Shown here one piece after another: positions 36,530 through 45,114 of a stretch of 64,000 bases of DNA (its first letter is position 1; each line of letters begins with the position of its first letter). Made by a program: the position numbers and the translations under genes. Under the pieces are notes generated by a model, which was not told the DNA's origin, did not search any database, and saw only the letters and a list, made by a program, of their open reading frames with translations. The DNA is from Sulfurihydrogenibium subterraneum DSM 15120 (lineage in GTDB: Bacteria; Aquificota; Aquificia; Aquificales; Hydrogenothermaceae), in assembly GCF_000619805.1 (NCBI RefSeq), contig NZ_JHUV01000013.1, positions 18,124 to 82,123 of the forward strand. The letters are read 5' to 3'.

Positions 36530-37427
36530 AAAAATCGCACTTCTTTACGGAGGCTACTCAAGAGAAAGGGAAATATCTATAAAAAGTGGAAAAGCAGTTG
36601 AAGGATCTCTCCAAAGGTTAGGATACGATTACCAAGTTTTTGACCCAATTGAAAAAGATAAGTTTATAGAAAAAATAATAGATTACAAACCAGATTTAGC
36701 ATTTATAGCCCTTCACGGAAAAGGAGGAGAAGACGGAACTATCCAGTCTTTATTAGAATTTTTAGACATTCCTTACACAGGTTCAGATTCAAAAACAAGC
36801 ATGGTCTGTATGGATAAAGTCCTTACAAAGATGTATTTAGAAAAGTTTGGTATTAACACACCTAAATGGAACTTCTTTTTAAAAATAGAAGATGCACTGT
36901 CTTTTAAACCAGACTTTCCAGCTGTTGTAAAAGCTCCAAATGAAGGCTCTTCTATAGGCGTATACATAGTTAATAATCAAGATGAGTATAAAAAAGCTAT
37001 AGAAGAAGCATTTAAGTTAGATGAAAAAGTGTTAGTAGAACAGTTTATAAGAGGAAGAGAGTTGACTGTTGGAATACTTGACGATGAAGTGTTTGATATA
37101 GTAGAAGTAGTTGTAGAAGAAGGGTTTTATGATTACCAGAACAAGTATATAACAGGAAAAACAAAGTATATCTGTCCTGCAGAGCTCCCCTCTCAAATCT
37201 ACAAAACTGTCCAAAATATAGGATATCAAACATACAAAACTTTAAACTGTAAAGGACAGGCAAGAGTTGATATAATATTAGATTATAGTTTAACACCATA
37301 CGTTTTAGAAGTTAATACTATTCCTGGAATGACTGAGTTTAGCTTACTGCCAAAGGCAGCTGCTGTAAAAGGAATCTCATTTGACCAGTTGGTAGAAAGA
37401 ATAATAAAAAGTGGTTTGAAAAAATGA
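36522..37427 (+). CDS. ddl: D-alanine--D-alanine ligase
   Basis: A 301-residue ATP-grasp ligase: LYGGYSREREIS, ALHGKGGEDGTIQ, then KAPNEGSSIGV and YVLEVNTIPGMTE, the metal-binding end. It joins two D-Ala for peptidoglycan precursors. It starts with TTG inside the murB end; the alternative starts would remove the conserved first strand. It overlaps ftsQ by 4 bp. Confidence 0.95.
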   Translation: MSKKIALLYGGYSREREISIKSGKAVEGSLQRLGYDYQVFDPIEKDKFIEKIIDYKPDLAFIALHGKGGEDGTIQSLLEFLDIPYTGSDSKTSMVCMDKVLTKMYLEKFGINTPKWNFFLKIEDALSFKPDFPAVVKAPNEGSSIGVYIVNNQDEYKKAIEEAFKLDEKVLVEQFIRGRELTVGILDDEVFDIVEVVVEEGFYDYQNKYITGKTKYICPAELPSQIYKTVQNIGYQTYKTLNCKGQARVDIILDYSLTPYVLEVNTIPGMTEFSLLPKAAAVKGISFDQLVERIIKSGLKK

Positions 37428-38089
37428 TAAAAAAAGTTATTGTCGTTGCTTTATGGATTAGCATATGTGCAGTAGTAGGGTATATGTCACCTACTTTGCC
37501 TCTTGTTAAAGATGTTATATCTATAAAAACTATTAACGTAAAAGGTACAGATAAGTTTAAAGAAGAAGATATAAAACAGATTTTTAAAAGTCAAAACTGG
37601 TTTTTCATATCAGAAAATAATATTAACGAAAAATTAAAACAATATCCTTTTGTAAAAAATGTAAGTGTTTATAAACCACAAATAGGGCAGATAGATTTAG
37701 TTGTAGAAGAAAGAAAACCTTTTGCCATTTTATCTATAAATGGTAAAAGCTACATAGTTGATGATGAAGGTAAAATATTAGACTATGAAAACTTTAACAA
37801 AGATAATTTACTTAAAATAAATGTTGTAGAACAAAAATTTTTGTCTTATAAAGAGGTTTTTTCTAAAATAGAAAAATTAGTAAATAATCTTGGAATTAAG
37901 CCTAAAGAAATAACTATTTCTAAGGCAGAGTTGGCAGTATTAACAGATCAAAATAACATGCTAGTATTCTCCATAGAAAATTTAGAAGAAGAATTAAAAA
38001 AAGCAAAAATATTTTTTGCAAAGAATAGCATAGGAAACTATACTTATTTAAATTTTAGTTTTGACGAAATGATTATAGCAAAAAAATAA
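37424..38089 (+). CDS. ftsQ: FtsQ/DivIB cell division protein
   Basis: A 221-residue single-pass membrane protein. One N-terminal helix (VIVVALWISICAVVGYM) is followed by a POTRA domain (ISIKTINVKGTDKFKEEDI) and the FtsQ beta domain (VSVYKPQIGQIDLVVEERKPFAIL). It bridges cytoplasmic and periplasmic parts of the divisome. The assignment rests on the POTRA pattern and on ddl-ftsQ-ftsA-ftsZ order. Confidence 0.9.
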   Translation: MIKKVIVVALWISICAVVGYMSPTLPLVKDVISIKTINVKGTDKFKEEDIKQIFKSQNWFFISENNINEKLKQYPFVKNVSVYKPQIGQIDLVVEERKPFAILSINGKSYIVDDEGKILDYENFNKDNLLKINVVEQKFLSYKEVFSKIEKLVNNLGIKPKEITISKAELAVLTDQNNMLVFSIENLEEELKKAKIFFAKNSIGNYTYLNFSFDEMIIAKK

Positions 38090-38101
38090 ATGGAGTTTGA
38101 G

Positions 38102-39346
38102 ATGGCAAAGAGTAAAATTTTTGTTGCTTTAGATGTAGGAAGTAGTAAGATATCTACAATATTTGGAGATTTAGATGAAATAGGTAATCTATACGTTATT
38201 GGCTCAGGAGAATCATTATCAAAAGGTATAGAAAAAGGAACAGTAATTAGCCCGTCAGATGCTATAAAATCCATAAAAGAGAGTATAACAACAGGTGAAA
38301 ATGCATCCGGATTTAAAGTAAGTGCTGTTTTAGTTAATATTGGTGGACAACATATAGAAGCAAAAAAAGAGAAGGAAAGTATAGCTTTTTCAATGCCAAA
38401 CAAAGAGATAGAGAAAAATGATGTAAATTCTTTAATAGAAAAAATTAACTCAAAATATCAGAGCGATTCTACAACAATTCTTCATATTATCCCTACAAAG
38501 TACATTTTAGACGATGAAGATATCGTATACGACCCTATAGGATTAATAGGAAGTAAATTAACAGGAGAGTTTACAGTTATTACGATAAAAACTAGCACAT
38601 ACAATAATATAAAAAAAATTATTGAATCTACAGGATTAAGAATTATAGATACAATAGTTAATTCATTAGCTTCCGCAACTTCTGTGTTATATCCTGAAGA
38701 AAAAGAATTAGGAGTTGCTCTTATAGATATAGGTGGGAGTTTAAGTGATATAGCTATATATAAAAACGGTTCTTTAGAAATGCTTAAATCTATACCATTA
38801 GGTGGTTCCTTAATTACAAAGGATATAGCCTTTAGATTCAAAATATCTAAAGAGTTAGCAGAGAGTGTAAAAATCCATTATGGAATGGCAAGTACAGAAT
38901 TTTTAGAGATAAATGATTACATAGAAGTGCCTTTTAGGGAGAATGAAGAAAGCATAAAAATTGAGAGAAAAGATTTAGTTGAAACAATAGAATGGCGATT
39001 GACAGAAATATTTGAGCTACTCAGGAAAGAACTTGAAAAATCTGGATTGTACGATAAATTAACTAGTGGCATCGTATTAACAGGAGGTGTTGCAAATACA
39101 CCATACATTCAAGATTTAGCTGAAAGAGTGTTTGAAAAAGATGTTAGAATAGGAAAACCTAAAGAGTTCAAGTGCTTTAGTGAAAAACTTTACAGCCCAC
39201 AATATTCAACAGCAATAGGAATGTTACAATTTATGTCAAACACCTTAGAAAAAACCGAAATACAATATAATAATAATGATAAAAATTTATTAAACATTGA
39301 AGGTGTAATTAATAAAATATTTAATAAATTTAAAGAAATGTTTTAA
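38102..39346 (+). CDS. ftsA: FtsA cell division protein
   Basis: A 414-residue actin-like ATPase: FVALDVGSSKISTIFGD, then ALIDIGGSLSDIAIYKNG, then IVLTGGVANTPYI. A C-terminal amphipathic helix (VINKIFNKFKEMF) anchors it to the membrane and tethers FtsZ. The ATG at 38102 is chosen because GGAG lies 6 bp before it; an ATG four codons earlier has no ribosome site. Confidence 0.94.
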   Translation: MAKSKIFVALDVGSSKISTIFGDLDEIGNLYVIGSGESLSKGIEKGTVISPSDAIKSIKESITTGENASGFKVSAVLVNIGGQHIEAKKEKESIAFSMPNKEIEKNDVNSLIEKINSKYQSDSTTILHIIPTKYILDDEDIVYDPIGLIGSKLTGEFTVITIKTSTYNNIKKIIESTGLRIIDTIVNSLASATSVLYPEEKELGVALIDIGGSLSDIAIYKNGSLEMLKSIPLGGSLITKDIAFRFKISKELAESVKIHYGMASTEFLEINDYIEVPFRENEESIKIERKDLVETIEWRLTEIFELLRKELEKSGLYDKLTSGIVLTGGVANTPYIQDLAERVFEKDVRIGKPKEFKCFSEKLYSPQYSTAIGMLQFMSNTLEKTEIQYNNNDKNLLNIEGVINKIFNKFKEMF

Positions 39347-39357
39347 GGGAGGAAATT

Positions 39358-40485
39358 ATGGAAATTAATTACGATGCAAAAAATCCAACAAAGATAAAAG
39401 TTTTCGGTGTAGGAGGAGGAGGAAGTAATGCAGTCGCAAGAATGTACCAAGAAGGATTACAGGACGTAGAATTATATATAGTTAACACAGATTTACAACA
39501 TTTAAACTTTTTACCTGTTCCCAACAAGATTCACATAGGAGAGAGTATCAGTAAAGGATTAGGAGCTGGGTCAAAACCAGAAATTGGCAGAGAAGCTGCA
39601 ATAGAAAATTTAGATAAGATAAAAGAAGCACTGGAAGGTGCTGATATGGTATTTATTGCAGCTGGTTTAGGAGGAGGTACTGGAACTGGTGCAAGCCCAG
39701 TAATAGCTCAAGCAGCTAAGGAAATGGGAATTCTTACAGTAGCTGTTGTTACAAAACCTTTTAGCTTTGAAGGTAAAATAAGACAAAAAATAGCAGAGGA
39801 AGGTTTATCACAGCTAAGAGAAAAAGTTGATACTTATTTAGTAATTCATAACGATAGACTATTACAAGTTGCTGGGAAAAATGTATCATTTGCTCAAGCT
39901 TTTAAACTTGTAGACAGCATTCTTTATAAATCTGTTAAAGGAATAACAGACCTAATATTAGTTCCTGCATTAGTTAACCCTGACTTTGCAGATGTTAAAA
40001 CTGTAATGGAAGATGCAGGAAAAGCACTTATTGGTGTTGGTTCTGCTAGAGGTGAGAATAAAATAGAAGATGCTGTAATGTCCGCAACTACATCTCCATT
40101 ATTAGAAGGAACTTCTATACAAGGCGCAAGAAGATTGCTTATAAATGTAGAAGTTAGTCCAGATTTATCTTTCCAGGAAGTTAATGAAGCAGTTTCTCAA
40201 ATAAGAGAACTTGCCCACGAAGAAGCTCATATAATATTCGGTGCAGCGATTATAAACGACACAGAAGACGAAATAAAAATTACAGTAATCGCCACCGACT
40301 TTGAAAGTGAAGCAAAAAAAGAAGCTAAACAAGAACAACCTAAATTAAAAAAGCCAGTTAATATAGAGAAAATATCTTCTGAAGAAAGAAAAGAAGAAAT
40401 AGTAAAATCTGATTTAAAATCAGACGAGCTTTCTTACGATGACCTTGAAATTCCACCTTGGATAAGGAAAGGAAGAGGTGGTTAA
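39358..40485 (+). CDS. ftsZ: FtsZ cell division GTPase
   Basis: A 375-residue tubulin homologue. The GTP-binding signature GGGTGTG lies near residue 105, and the N-terminal VFGVGGGGSNAV loop and the NTDLQHL segment are typical. A charged linker ends in the conserved tail peptide LEIPPWIRKG, which docks FtsA. GGGAGG precedes the start. The terminal codons carry the ribosome site of pgsA. Confidence 0.97.
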   Translation: MEINYDAKNPTKIKVFGVGGGGSNAVARMYQEGLQDVELYIVNTDLQHLNFLPVPNKIHIGESISKGLGAGSKPEIGREAAIENLDKIKEALEGADMVFIAAGLGGGTGTGASPVIAQAAKEMGILTVAVVTKPFSFEGKIRQKIAEEGLSQLREKVDTYLVIHNDRLLQVAGKNVSFAQAFKLVDSILYKSVKGITDLILVPALVNPDFADVKTVMEDAGKALIGVGSARGENKIEDAVMSATTSPLLEGTSIQGARRLLINVEVSPDLSFQEVNEAVSQIRELAHEEAHIIFGAAIINDTEDEIKITVIATDFESEAKKEAKQEQPKLKKPVNIEKISSEERKEEIVKSDLKSDELSYDDLEIPPWIRKGRGG

Positions 40486-40487
40486 TA

Positions 40488-41003
40488 TTGTCAATAGGTT
40501 TAGCTAATCTAATTACACTATCAAGGTTAGCTTTAATACCCTTTATAATCTATTTTATTTTAGAGGATAAATATTTTCTTTCAGGATTTTTAGTCTTATT
40601 GGCCATTATTTCAGATTATCTTGATGGAATAGTGGCAAGGTTATCAAACGATGTAACAAAACACGGAGAGCTTTTAGACCCTGCAGTAGATAAAATATTT
40701 ACAGTATCTGTACTTACTGCCTTTGTATCAAAACATTACATATCTCCTTTTGAAGTTTTTCTTATGGTATCACGAGAAATGTTGGTAACTTGGGTTAGAA
40801 GTGTTATGGTTAATAAAGGTGTTGTTATTCCTGCATTTTTTCTTGGAAAAGTTAAAACCACTCTTCAACTTGCCGCAATTTTACTTTTAGCACTCAACTT
40901 TATAGACTATGGAACCATTCTTTTGTGGTTTTCTATTTTTGTTGCATATATAAGTGGATTTGAGTATTTTATGATCTTTTATAAGGAGAAAGCGTGGAAG
41001 TAA
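40488..41003 (+). CDS. pgsA: CDP-diacylglycerol--glycerol-3-phosphate 3-phosphatidyltransferase
   Basis: A 171-residue membrane CDP-alcohol phosphatidyltransferase. The catalytic pattern D-x2-DG-x2-AR-x8-G-x3-D-x3-D is complete in DYLDGIVARLSND..HGELLDPAVDK. It makes phosphatidylglycerol phosphate. I use the TTG at 40488, 2 bp after the ftsZ stop, because GAGGTGG lies about 7 bp upstream; a longer TTG frame starting inside ftsZ adds only charged residues. Confidence 0.9.
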   Translation: MSIGLANLITLSRLALIPFIIYFILEDKYFLSGFLVLLAIISDYLDGIVARLSNDVTKHGELLDPAVDKIFTVSVLTAFVSKHYISPFEVFLMVSREMLVTWVRSVMVNKGVVIPAFFLGKVKTTLQLAAILLLALNFIDYGTILLWFSIFVAYISGFEYFMIFYKEKAWK

Positions 41004-41584
41004 ATAGTTTTTTTATATATGTAATAGCAACATACTTAATAGGGTCTATTCCTTTTGGGTTAATAATAGGAAAACTTTTTGGTAAAGATGTAAGAAAAGA
41101 AGGAAGTGGAAACATAGGAGCTACAAACGTAACAAGGGTTATAGGAAAAAAGGCTGGAATATTTGTTTTGCTGCTTGATGCTATAAAAGGATTTTTTCCA
41201 GTTTACGTTGCAAAGTATTATTTTCCCTCAAAATATATATCTATTATAGCTTTAACAGCAGTTATTGGACATTGCTTTTCAATCTATCTTAAATTTAAAG
41301 GTGGTAAGGGTGTGGCTACCGCTTTTGGAGTTTTGTTAGCACTTTCTTCAAAGACAGCTCTGATAGTTTTAACTTTTTGGTTAGGTGTTTTTTTAACTAC
41401 AGGTTATGTTTCGTTAGCATCTGTACTGTCAGCAGGTATTTCTTGGTCGGTAATTCATGTTTTATTAGATGATATAAATTATACTTTTGCCAGCTTCTTT
41501 ATAGCCATAATTATAATATTTAAACATAAGAGCAATTTAGATAGATTTTTAGAAGGTAAAGAAAATAGATTTATACATAAATAA
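40994..41584 (+). CDS. plsY: Acyl-phosphate glycerol-3-phosphate acyltransferase
   Basis: A 196-residue polytopic PlsY with the three family motifs: IGSIPFG, SGNIGATNVTR and the FKGGKGVAT loop. It transfers acyl groups from acyl phosphate to glycerol 3-phosphate. The GTG start follows AAGGAG and overlaps pgsA by 10 bp. Last gene of the proS-to-plsY run. Confidence 0.95.
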   Translation: MEVNSFFIYVIATYLIGSIPFGLIIGKLFGKDVRKEGSGNIGATNVTRVIGKKAGIFVLLLDAIKGFFPVYVAKYYFPSKYISIIALTAVIGHCFSIYLKFKGGKGVATAFGVLLALSSKTALIVLTFWLGVFLTTGYVSLASVLSAGISWSVIHVLLDDINYTFASFFIAIIIIFKHKSNLDRFLEGKENRFIHK

Positions 41585-41609
41585 AAACCTCCCCTTAAAG
41601 GGAAGGTTT
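41585..41609. terminator. Bidirectional terminator between plsY and htpX
   Basis: AAACCT-C-CCC, loop TTAAA, GGG-A-AGGTTT: nine pairs with one mismatch. A run of A precedes it and GTTT follows it, so it can stop transcripts from both sides; the leftward U-tract is stronger. Confidence 0.75.
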
Positions 41610-41616
41610 GTTTAGA

Positions 41617-42510
41617 TTAAGCGAAATTATACCCATAACTCATTTTTTTTGCTAACTCTTCCAGTCTTCTTATTCTCTCCTCTGTTGGAGGGTGAGTGGA
41701 AAATAGTTTCACTATTGTGTCTACTCTTAATGGGTTAACAATCATCATATGAGCTGTACCAGGATTAACCTCTTGACTTGCTAATTGCTGTAATTCTGGA
41801 TTATGAGCCATCTCTTCTAACTTTCTTAGAGCGTTTGCAAGACATAAAGGACAACCAGATATTTTAGCTCCTGTTTCATCTGCTATAAACTCTCTTGACC
41901 TTGAAATAGCCATTTGAATTAACGTTGCTGCCAATGGTGCAACAATAAATAATATTACAGAACCTATAATATTTGCCAACGTATTATTGTTCTCTTCATC
42001 TTTGCCACCTAAGAAAGCTGTATAGTATGCCATATTAGCAAGCATAGATATAGCTCCACCAATTGTAGCTGCTATAGAAGATATTAATATGTCTCTATTT
42101 TTAATGTGTCCTAACTCGTGTGCTAAAACGCCTCTTAATTCATCTCTGTTTAATATTTGTAAAATCCCTGATGTAACAGCTACAGCAGCGTGATTTGGGT
42201 CTCTACCAGTTGCAAAAGCGTTAGGTACGTGTATTGGTGCTAAGTAAATCTTGGGTTTAGGTATACCTGCTTTTCTTGCAAGTTCTTCTACCATTTGATG
42301 TAGCCAAGGAGCTTCTTCGTAAGGTATTTCCCTTGCTCCATACATAGCCAATGCCATTTTGTCGGAGAAAAAGTATGCAAAAAAGTTCATTATAAGTGCA
42401 ACTACAAAAGCTACTATCATACCTTGTTTTCCAGCTACTAAGTGTCCTATTGCAAGGAACATACCTGTAAGGACACCAAGTAGTAAAACTGTTTTCAACT
42501 GGTTTACCAT
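41617..42510 (-). CDS. htpX: HtpX membrane zinc metalloprotease
   Basis: A 297-residue M48B protease. Two N-terminal helices precede HELGH in LRGVLAHELGHIKNRD; two more helices follow, then SREFIADETGA with the Glu zinc ligand. It degrades damaged membrane proteins. A CPLC pair near residue 220 is an unusual extra. GGGAGG precedes the ATG. It lies downstream of dnaK but behind the dnaK terminator. Confidence 0.95.
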   Translation of the reverse strand: MVNQLKTVLLLGVLTGMFLAIGHLVAGKQGMIVAFVVALIMNFFAYFFSDKMALAMYGAREIPYEEAPWLHQMVEELARKAGIPKPKIYLAPIHVPNAFATGRDPNHAAVAVTSGILQILNRDELRGVLAHELGHIKNRDILISSIAATIGGAISMLANMAYYTAFLGGKDEENNNTLANIIGSVILFIVAPLAATLIQMAISRSREFIADETGAKISGCPLCLANALRKLEEMAHNPELQQLASQEVNPGTAHMMIVNPLRVDTIVKLFSTHPPTEERIRRLEELAKKMSYGYNFA

Positions 42511-42550
42511 TTAGTACCTCCCTTTAAAATTTTTCCTCAATAAATATAAA

Positions 42551-42582
42551 AGGGGAATCGGATTTTTTCAACCGATTCCCCT
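42551..42582 (-). terminator. Terminator after dnaK
   Basis: A perfect 11-bp stem, AGGGGAATCGG with CCGATTCCCCT, around a 10-nt loop. Leftward it is followed by TTTTATATTT. It isolates dnaK from htpX. Confidence 0.85.
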
Positions 42583-42611
42583 CATATTTTTTGTAAATGT
42601 TTTGTAAACGA

Positions 42612-44462
42612 TTAGTGTACTTCAGGATTTATTACATCTCCACCACCTTGTCCACCTTGACCGTAAAGTTTAGATGCAAACTTATTCACTACGTTTTGTA
42701 GTTTATCCATAGCAGATTGAATTGTAGACTTATCGTTAGACTCTATCGCTTTTTTAGCTTCCGCTATTACACCTTCTGCTTCTGCTAATTCTTCTGGAGT
42801 AAATTTAGCTTTATTTTCGTTAAGTGTTTTTTCAAAGCTGTAAACAAGTGCATCTAATTGGTTTCTAAGTTCTATTGTTTCTTTAAACTTCTTATCTTCT
42901 TCTTCATGTCTTTTAGCTTCTTCTATTATTTTTTCTATATCTTCTTTTGTCAATCCACTTGAAGGTGTAACTTTAATAGATTGAGATTTTCCTGTTGCTT
43001 TATCTGTAGCTGTTACGTGTAGTATACCGTCTGCGTCTATATCAAAGCATACTTCTATCTGTGGAACGCCTCTTGGAGCTGGTGGAATGTCTGTTAGTTT
43101 AAAGCTTCCAAGCAATTTGTTTTCTCTTGCTACGCTTCTTTCTCCTTGGTATACTGCTATCTCTACAGTAGTTTGGTTATCTACAGCAGTTGTAAATATT
43201 TCACACTTTTTAGTTGGTATAGGTGTGTTTCTTGGAATTAAGACAGTCATTACTCCACCTAAAGTCTCTATACCTAATGATAAAGGTGTTACGTCTATGA
43301 GTAGAACATCTTTAACTTCTCCTTGTAATATTCCACCTTGTATAGCAGCTCCTACTGCAACAACTTCGTCAGGATTAACTGATTTGTTTGGTTCTTTTCC
43401 GAAAAATTCTCTTATTCTTTGTTGAACTAAAGGTATTCTTGTAGAACCACCTACTAACACAACTTCATCTATATCAGAAGGTTTTAATTTAGCAGCTTCT
43501 AACGTTCTTTTGACTATTTCCATTGTTCTGTCTATAAGGTCTTTTATCATCTCTTCTAATCTTGACCTTGTAAGTTTTTTCTGTAGGTGGAGTGGTTGAT
43601 TTGTGTTAGGGTCTATTGTGATAAACGGAAGGTTAATCTCTGTTTCCATTTTAAATGAAAGTTCTTTCTTAGCTTGTTCTGCAGCTTCTTTTAATCTTTG
43701 GAAAGCTGTTTTATCGTTTCTTAAGTCCACTCCGTGTTCTTTTTTGAATTCTTCAACTATCCAGTTGATTATTCTTGCATCTATATCTGAACCACCAAGG
43801 TGAGTATCACCGTCTGATGCTTTTACTTCTATAACTCCATCTCCACCTTCAAGAATTGATACGTCAAATGTACCACCACCAAAGTCATAAACCAATATTT
43901 TAATGTCTGATTTTTTATCTAATCCGTAGGCTAAAGCTGCAGCTGTAGGCTCGTTTATAATTCTTTTTACTTCTAATCCTGCTATTTTACCTGCGTCTTT
44001 TGTAGCTTGTCTTTGTCTTTCGTTAAAGTAAGCTGGAACAGTAATAACAGCTTCTGTAACCTTTTCTCCAAGATAGCTTTCTGCAGCTTCTTTTAATTTT
44101 TTAAGAATGTATGCACCTACTTCTTCTGGTCTTACAATTTTTCCTGCGTTAGGAACATCAAAAGCAGCATCTCCTTTTTCGTCTGCAACTACTTTGTAAG
44201 GAACGTTTTTGATTTCATTTAAAACTTCGTCATACTTTCTTCCTATAAATCTTTTTGATTCGTAAATTGTGTTTTCAGGGTCTAAAACAGCTCTTCTTTT
44301 TGCAGGCTCTCCTACAAGGATTTCTCCTTCTTTAGTCCAAGATACTATAGATGGAGTAGTTCTAAAACCTTCTTGGTTTGCTATAACAACAGGTTCACCA
44401 CCAATTACAACAGATACTACAGAGTTAGTAGTTCCAAGGTCAATTCCAATAACTTTTCCCAT
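42612..44462 (-). CDS. dnaK: DnaK (Hsp70) chaperone
   Basis: A 616-residue Hsp70. The ATPase domain starts [12 protein letters not shown] and includes [14 protein letters not shown] and VGGSTRIP. The substrate domain follows a [16 protein letters not shown] linker. The Gly/Gln-rich tail ends INPEVH. It folds client proteins with DnaJ and GrpE, whose genes are not in this window. It has its own strong promoter. Confidence 0.97.
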   Translation of the reverse strand: MGKVIGIDLGTTNSVVSVVIGGEPVVIANQEGFRTTPSIVSWTKEGEILVGEPAKRRAVLDPENTIYESKRFIGRKYDEVLNEIKNVPYKVVADEKGDAAFDVPNAGKIVRPEEVGAYILKKLKEAAESYLGEKVTEAVITVPAYFNERQRQATKDAGKIAGLEVKRIINEPTAAALAYGLDKKSDIKILVYDFGGGTFDVSILEGGDGVIEVKASDGDTHLGGSDIDARIINWIVEEFKKEHGVDLRNDKTAFQRLKEAAEQAKKELSFKMETEINLPFITIDPNTNQPLHLQKKLTRSRLEEMIKDLIDRTMEIVKRTLEAAKLKPSDIDEVVLVGGSTRIPLVQQRIREFFGKEPNKSVNPDEVVAVGAAIQGGILQGEVKDVLLIDVTPLSLGIETLGGVMTVLIPRNTPIPTKKCEIFTTAVDNQTTVEIAVYQGERSVARENKLLGSFKLTDIPPAPRGVPQIEVCFDIDADGILHVTATDKATGKSQSIKVTPSSGLTKEDIEKIIEEAKRHEEEDKKFKETIELRNQLDALVYSFEKTLNENKAKFTPEELAEAEGVIAEAKKAIESNDKSTIQSAMDKLQNVVNKFASKLYGQGGQGGGDVINPEVH

Positions 44463-44495
44463 TTTTTACCTCCCTAAGATTTTTTACCTATTAAT

Positions 44496-44524
44496 ATAAT
44501 AATACTTTAGTATGTCTTTGTCAA
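44496..44524 (-). promoter_or_regulatory. dnaK promoter
   Basis: Leftward: consensus TTGACA (44519-44524), 17-bp spacer, TATTAT (44496-44501). The leader is about 27 nt with GGGAGG. No CIRCE-type inverted repeat was seen. Confidence 0.7.
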
Positions 44525-44549
44525 TCTTTTTTATACTAATACAATCAAT

Positions 44550-44577
44550 TTGAATAAATAAAAAAATTTGTTATAAT
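44550..44577 (+). promoter_or_regulatory. Promoter of the unknown gene-SNF2 unit
   Basis: TTGAAT (44550-44555), 16-bp spacer and perfect TATAAT (44572-44577). AAGGA follows about 10 bp later, before the ATG at 44599. Confidence 0.55.
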
Positions 44578-44598
44578 TTTTATAAAAAGGAATGGAAA

Positions 44599-45114
44599 AT
44601 GTACTGTTATATAGATTATTTAGAAACTGAAAGTAATTCTTTAAGATTTGGCGTTCTTTTAGTTGACAAAAAATTAAAACCCGTAGAGTTTCGAATTACC
44701 TCAAAAATAGTCCTTGAAGATATTCAAAAAATACTTTACGGAGAAACGATAAAAGAAACTCTATTTGTAGAGAAGGTTGGTATTGATTTATTAAATAGTA
44801 TAGAAAGTAGTTATAATTATATCTTTTGTAAAGAAAGAACACTTTTACTTCTTGGAAATTTTTTTCCAAAACCAATTTTTTACTTGGAAAAGTTTGATGA
44901 GTTTAAACCAAGAGACAGATACTCAGTTAAGTTAGTATCTTCTACAGGAAAATTTGATTCTATATCTTTAAAATACTTACCAAAAGATGAAGAAAATATA
45001 TCTCCTATAACAAAAGAATTATTAGAAATTTTCAAATACGCAGATATTATGGAACCTTTCAAAAGAATTGAAAAAGCAATAAATTACATAGATAAATCAA
45101 AATTGTATGATTAA
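44599..45114 (+). CDS. Uncharacterised protein coupled to a SNF2 ATPase
   Basis: A 171-residue cytosolic protein I do not recognise. It has no signal peptide, membrane helix or clear metal motif. It alternates short strands (SLRFGVLLVDKKLKPVEFRI) with helices, and a long ERTLLLLGNFFPKPIFYLEKF segment is central. Its last 8 bp overlap the SNF2 gene, so the two proteins are translated together and may act as a pair. Confidence 0.75.
   Translation: MYCYIDYLETESNSLRFGVLLVDKKLKPVEFRITSKIVLEDIQKILYGETIKETLFVEKVGIDLLNSIESSYNYIFCKERTLLLLGNFFPKPIFYLEKFDEFKPRDRYSVKLVSSTGKFDSISLKYLPKDEENISPITKELLEIFKYADIMEPFKRIEKAINYIDKSKLYD

Noticed and set aside
44463..44598. CIRCE element upstream of dnaK
   Set aside because: No TTAGCACTC-N9-GAGTGCTAA-like repeat is present; only a standard promoter is seen.
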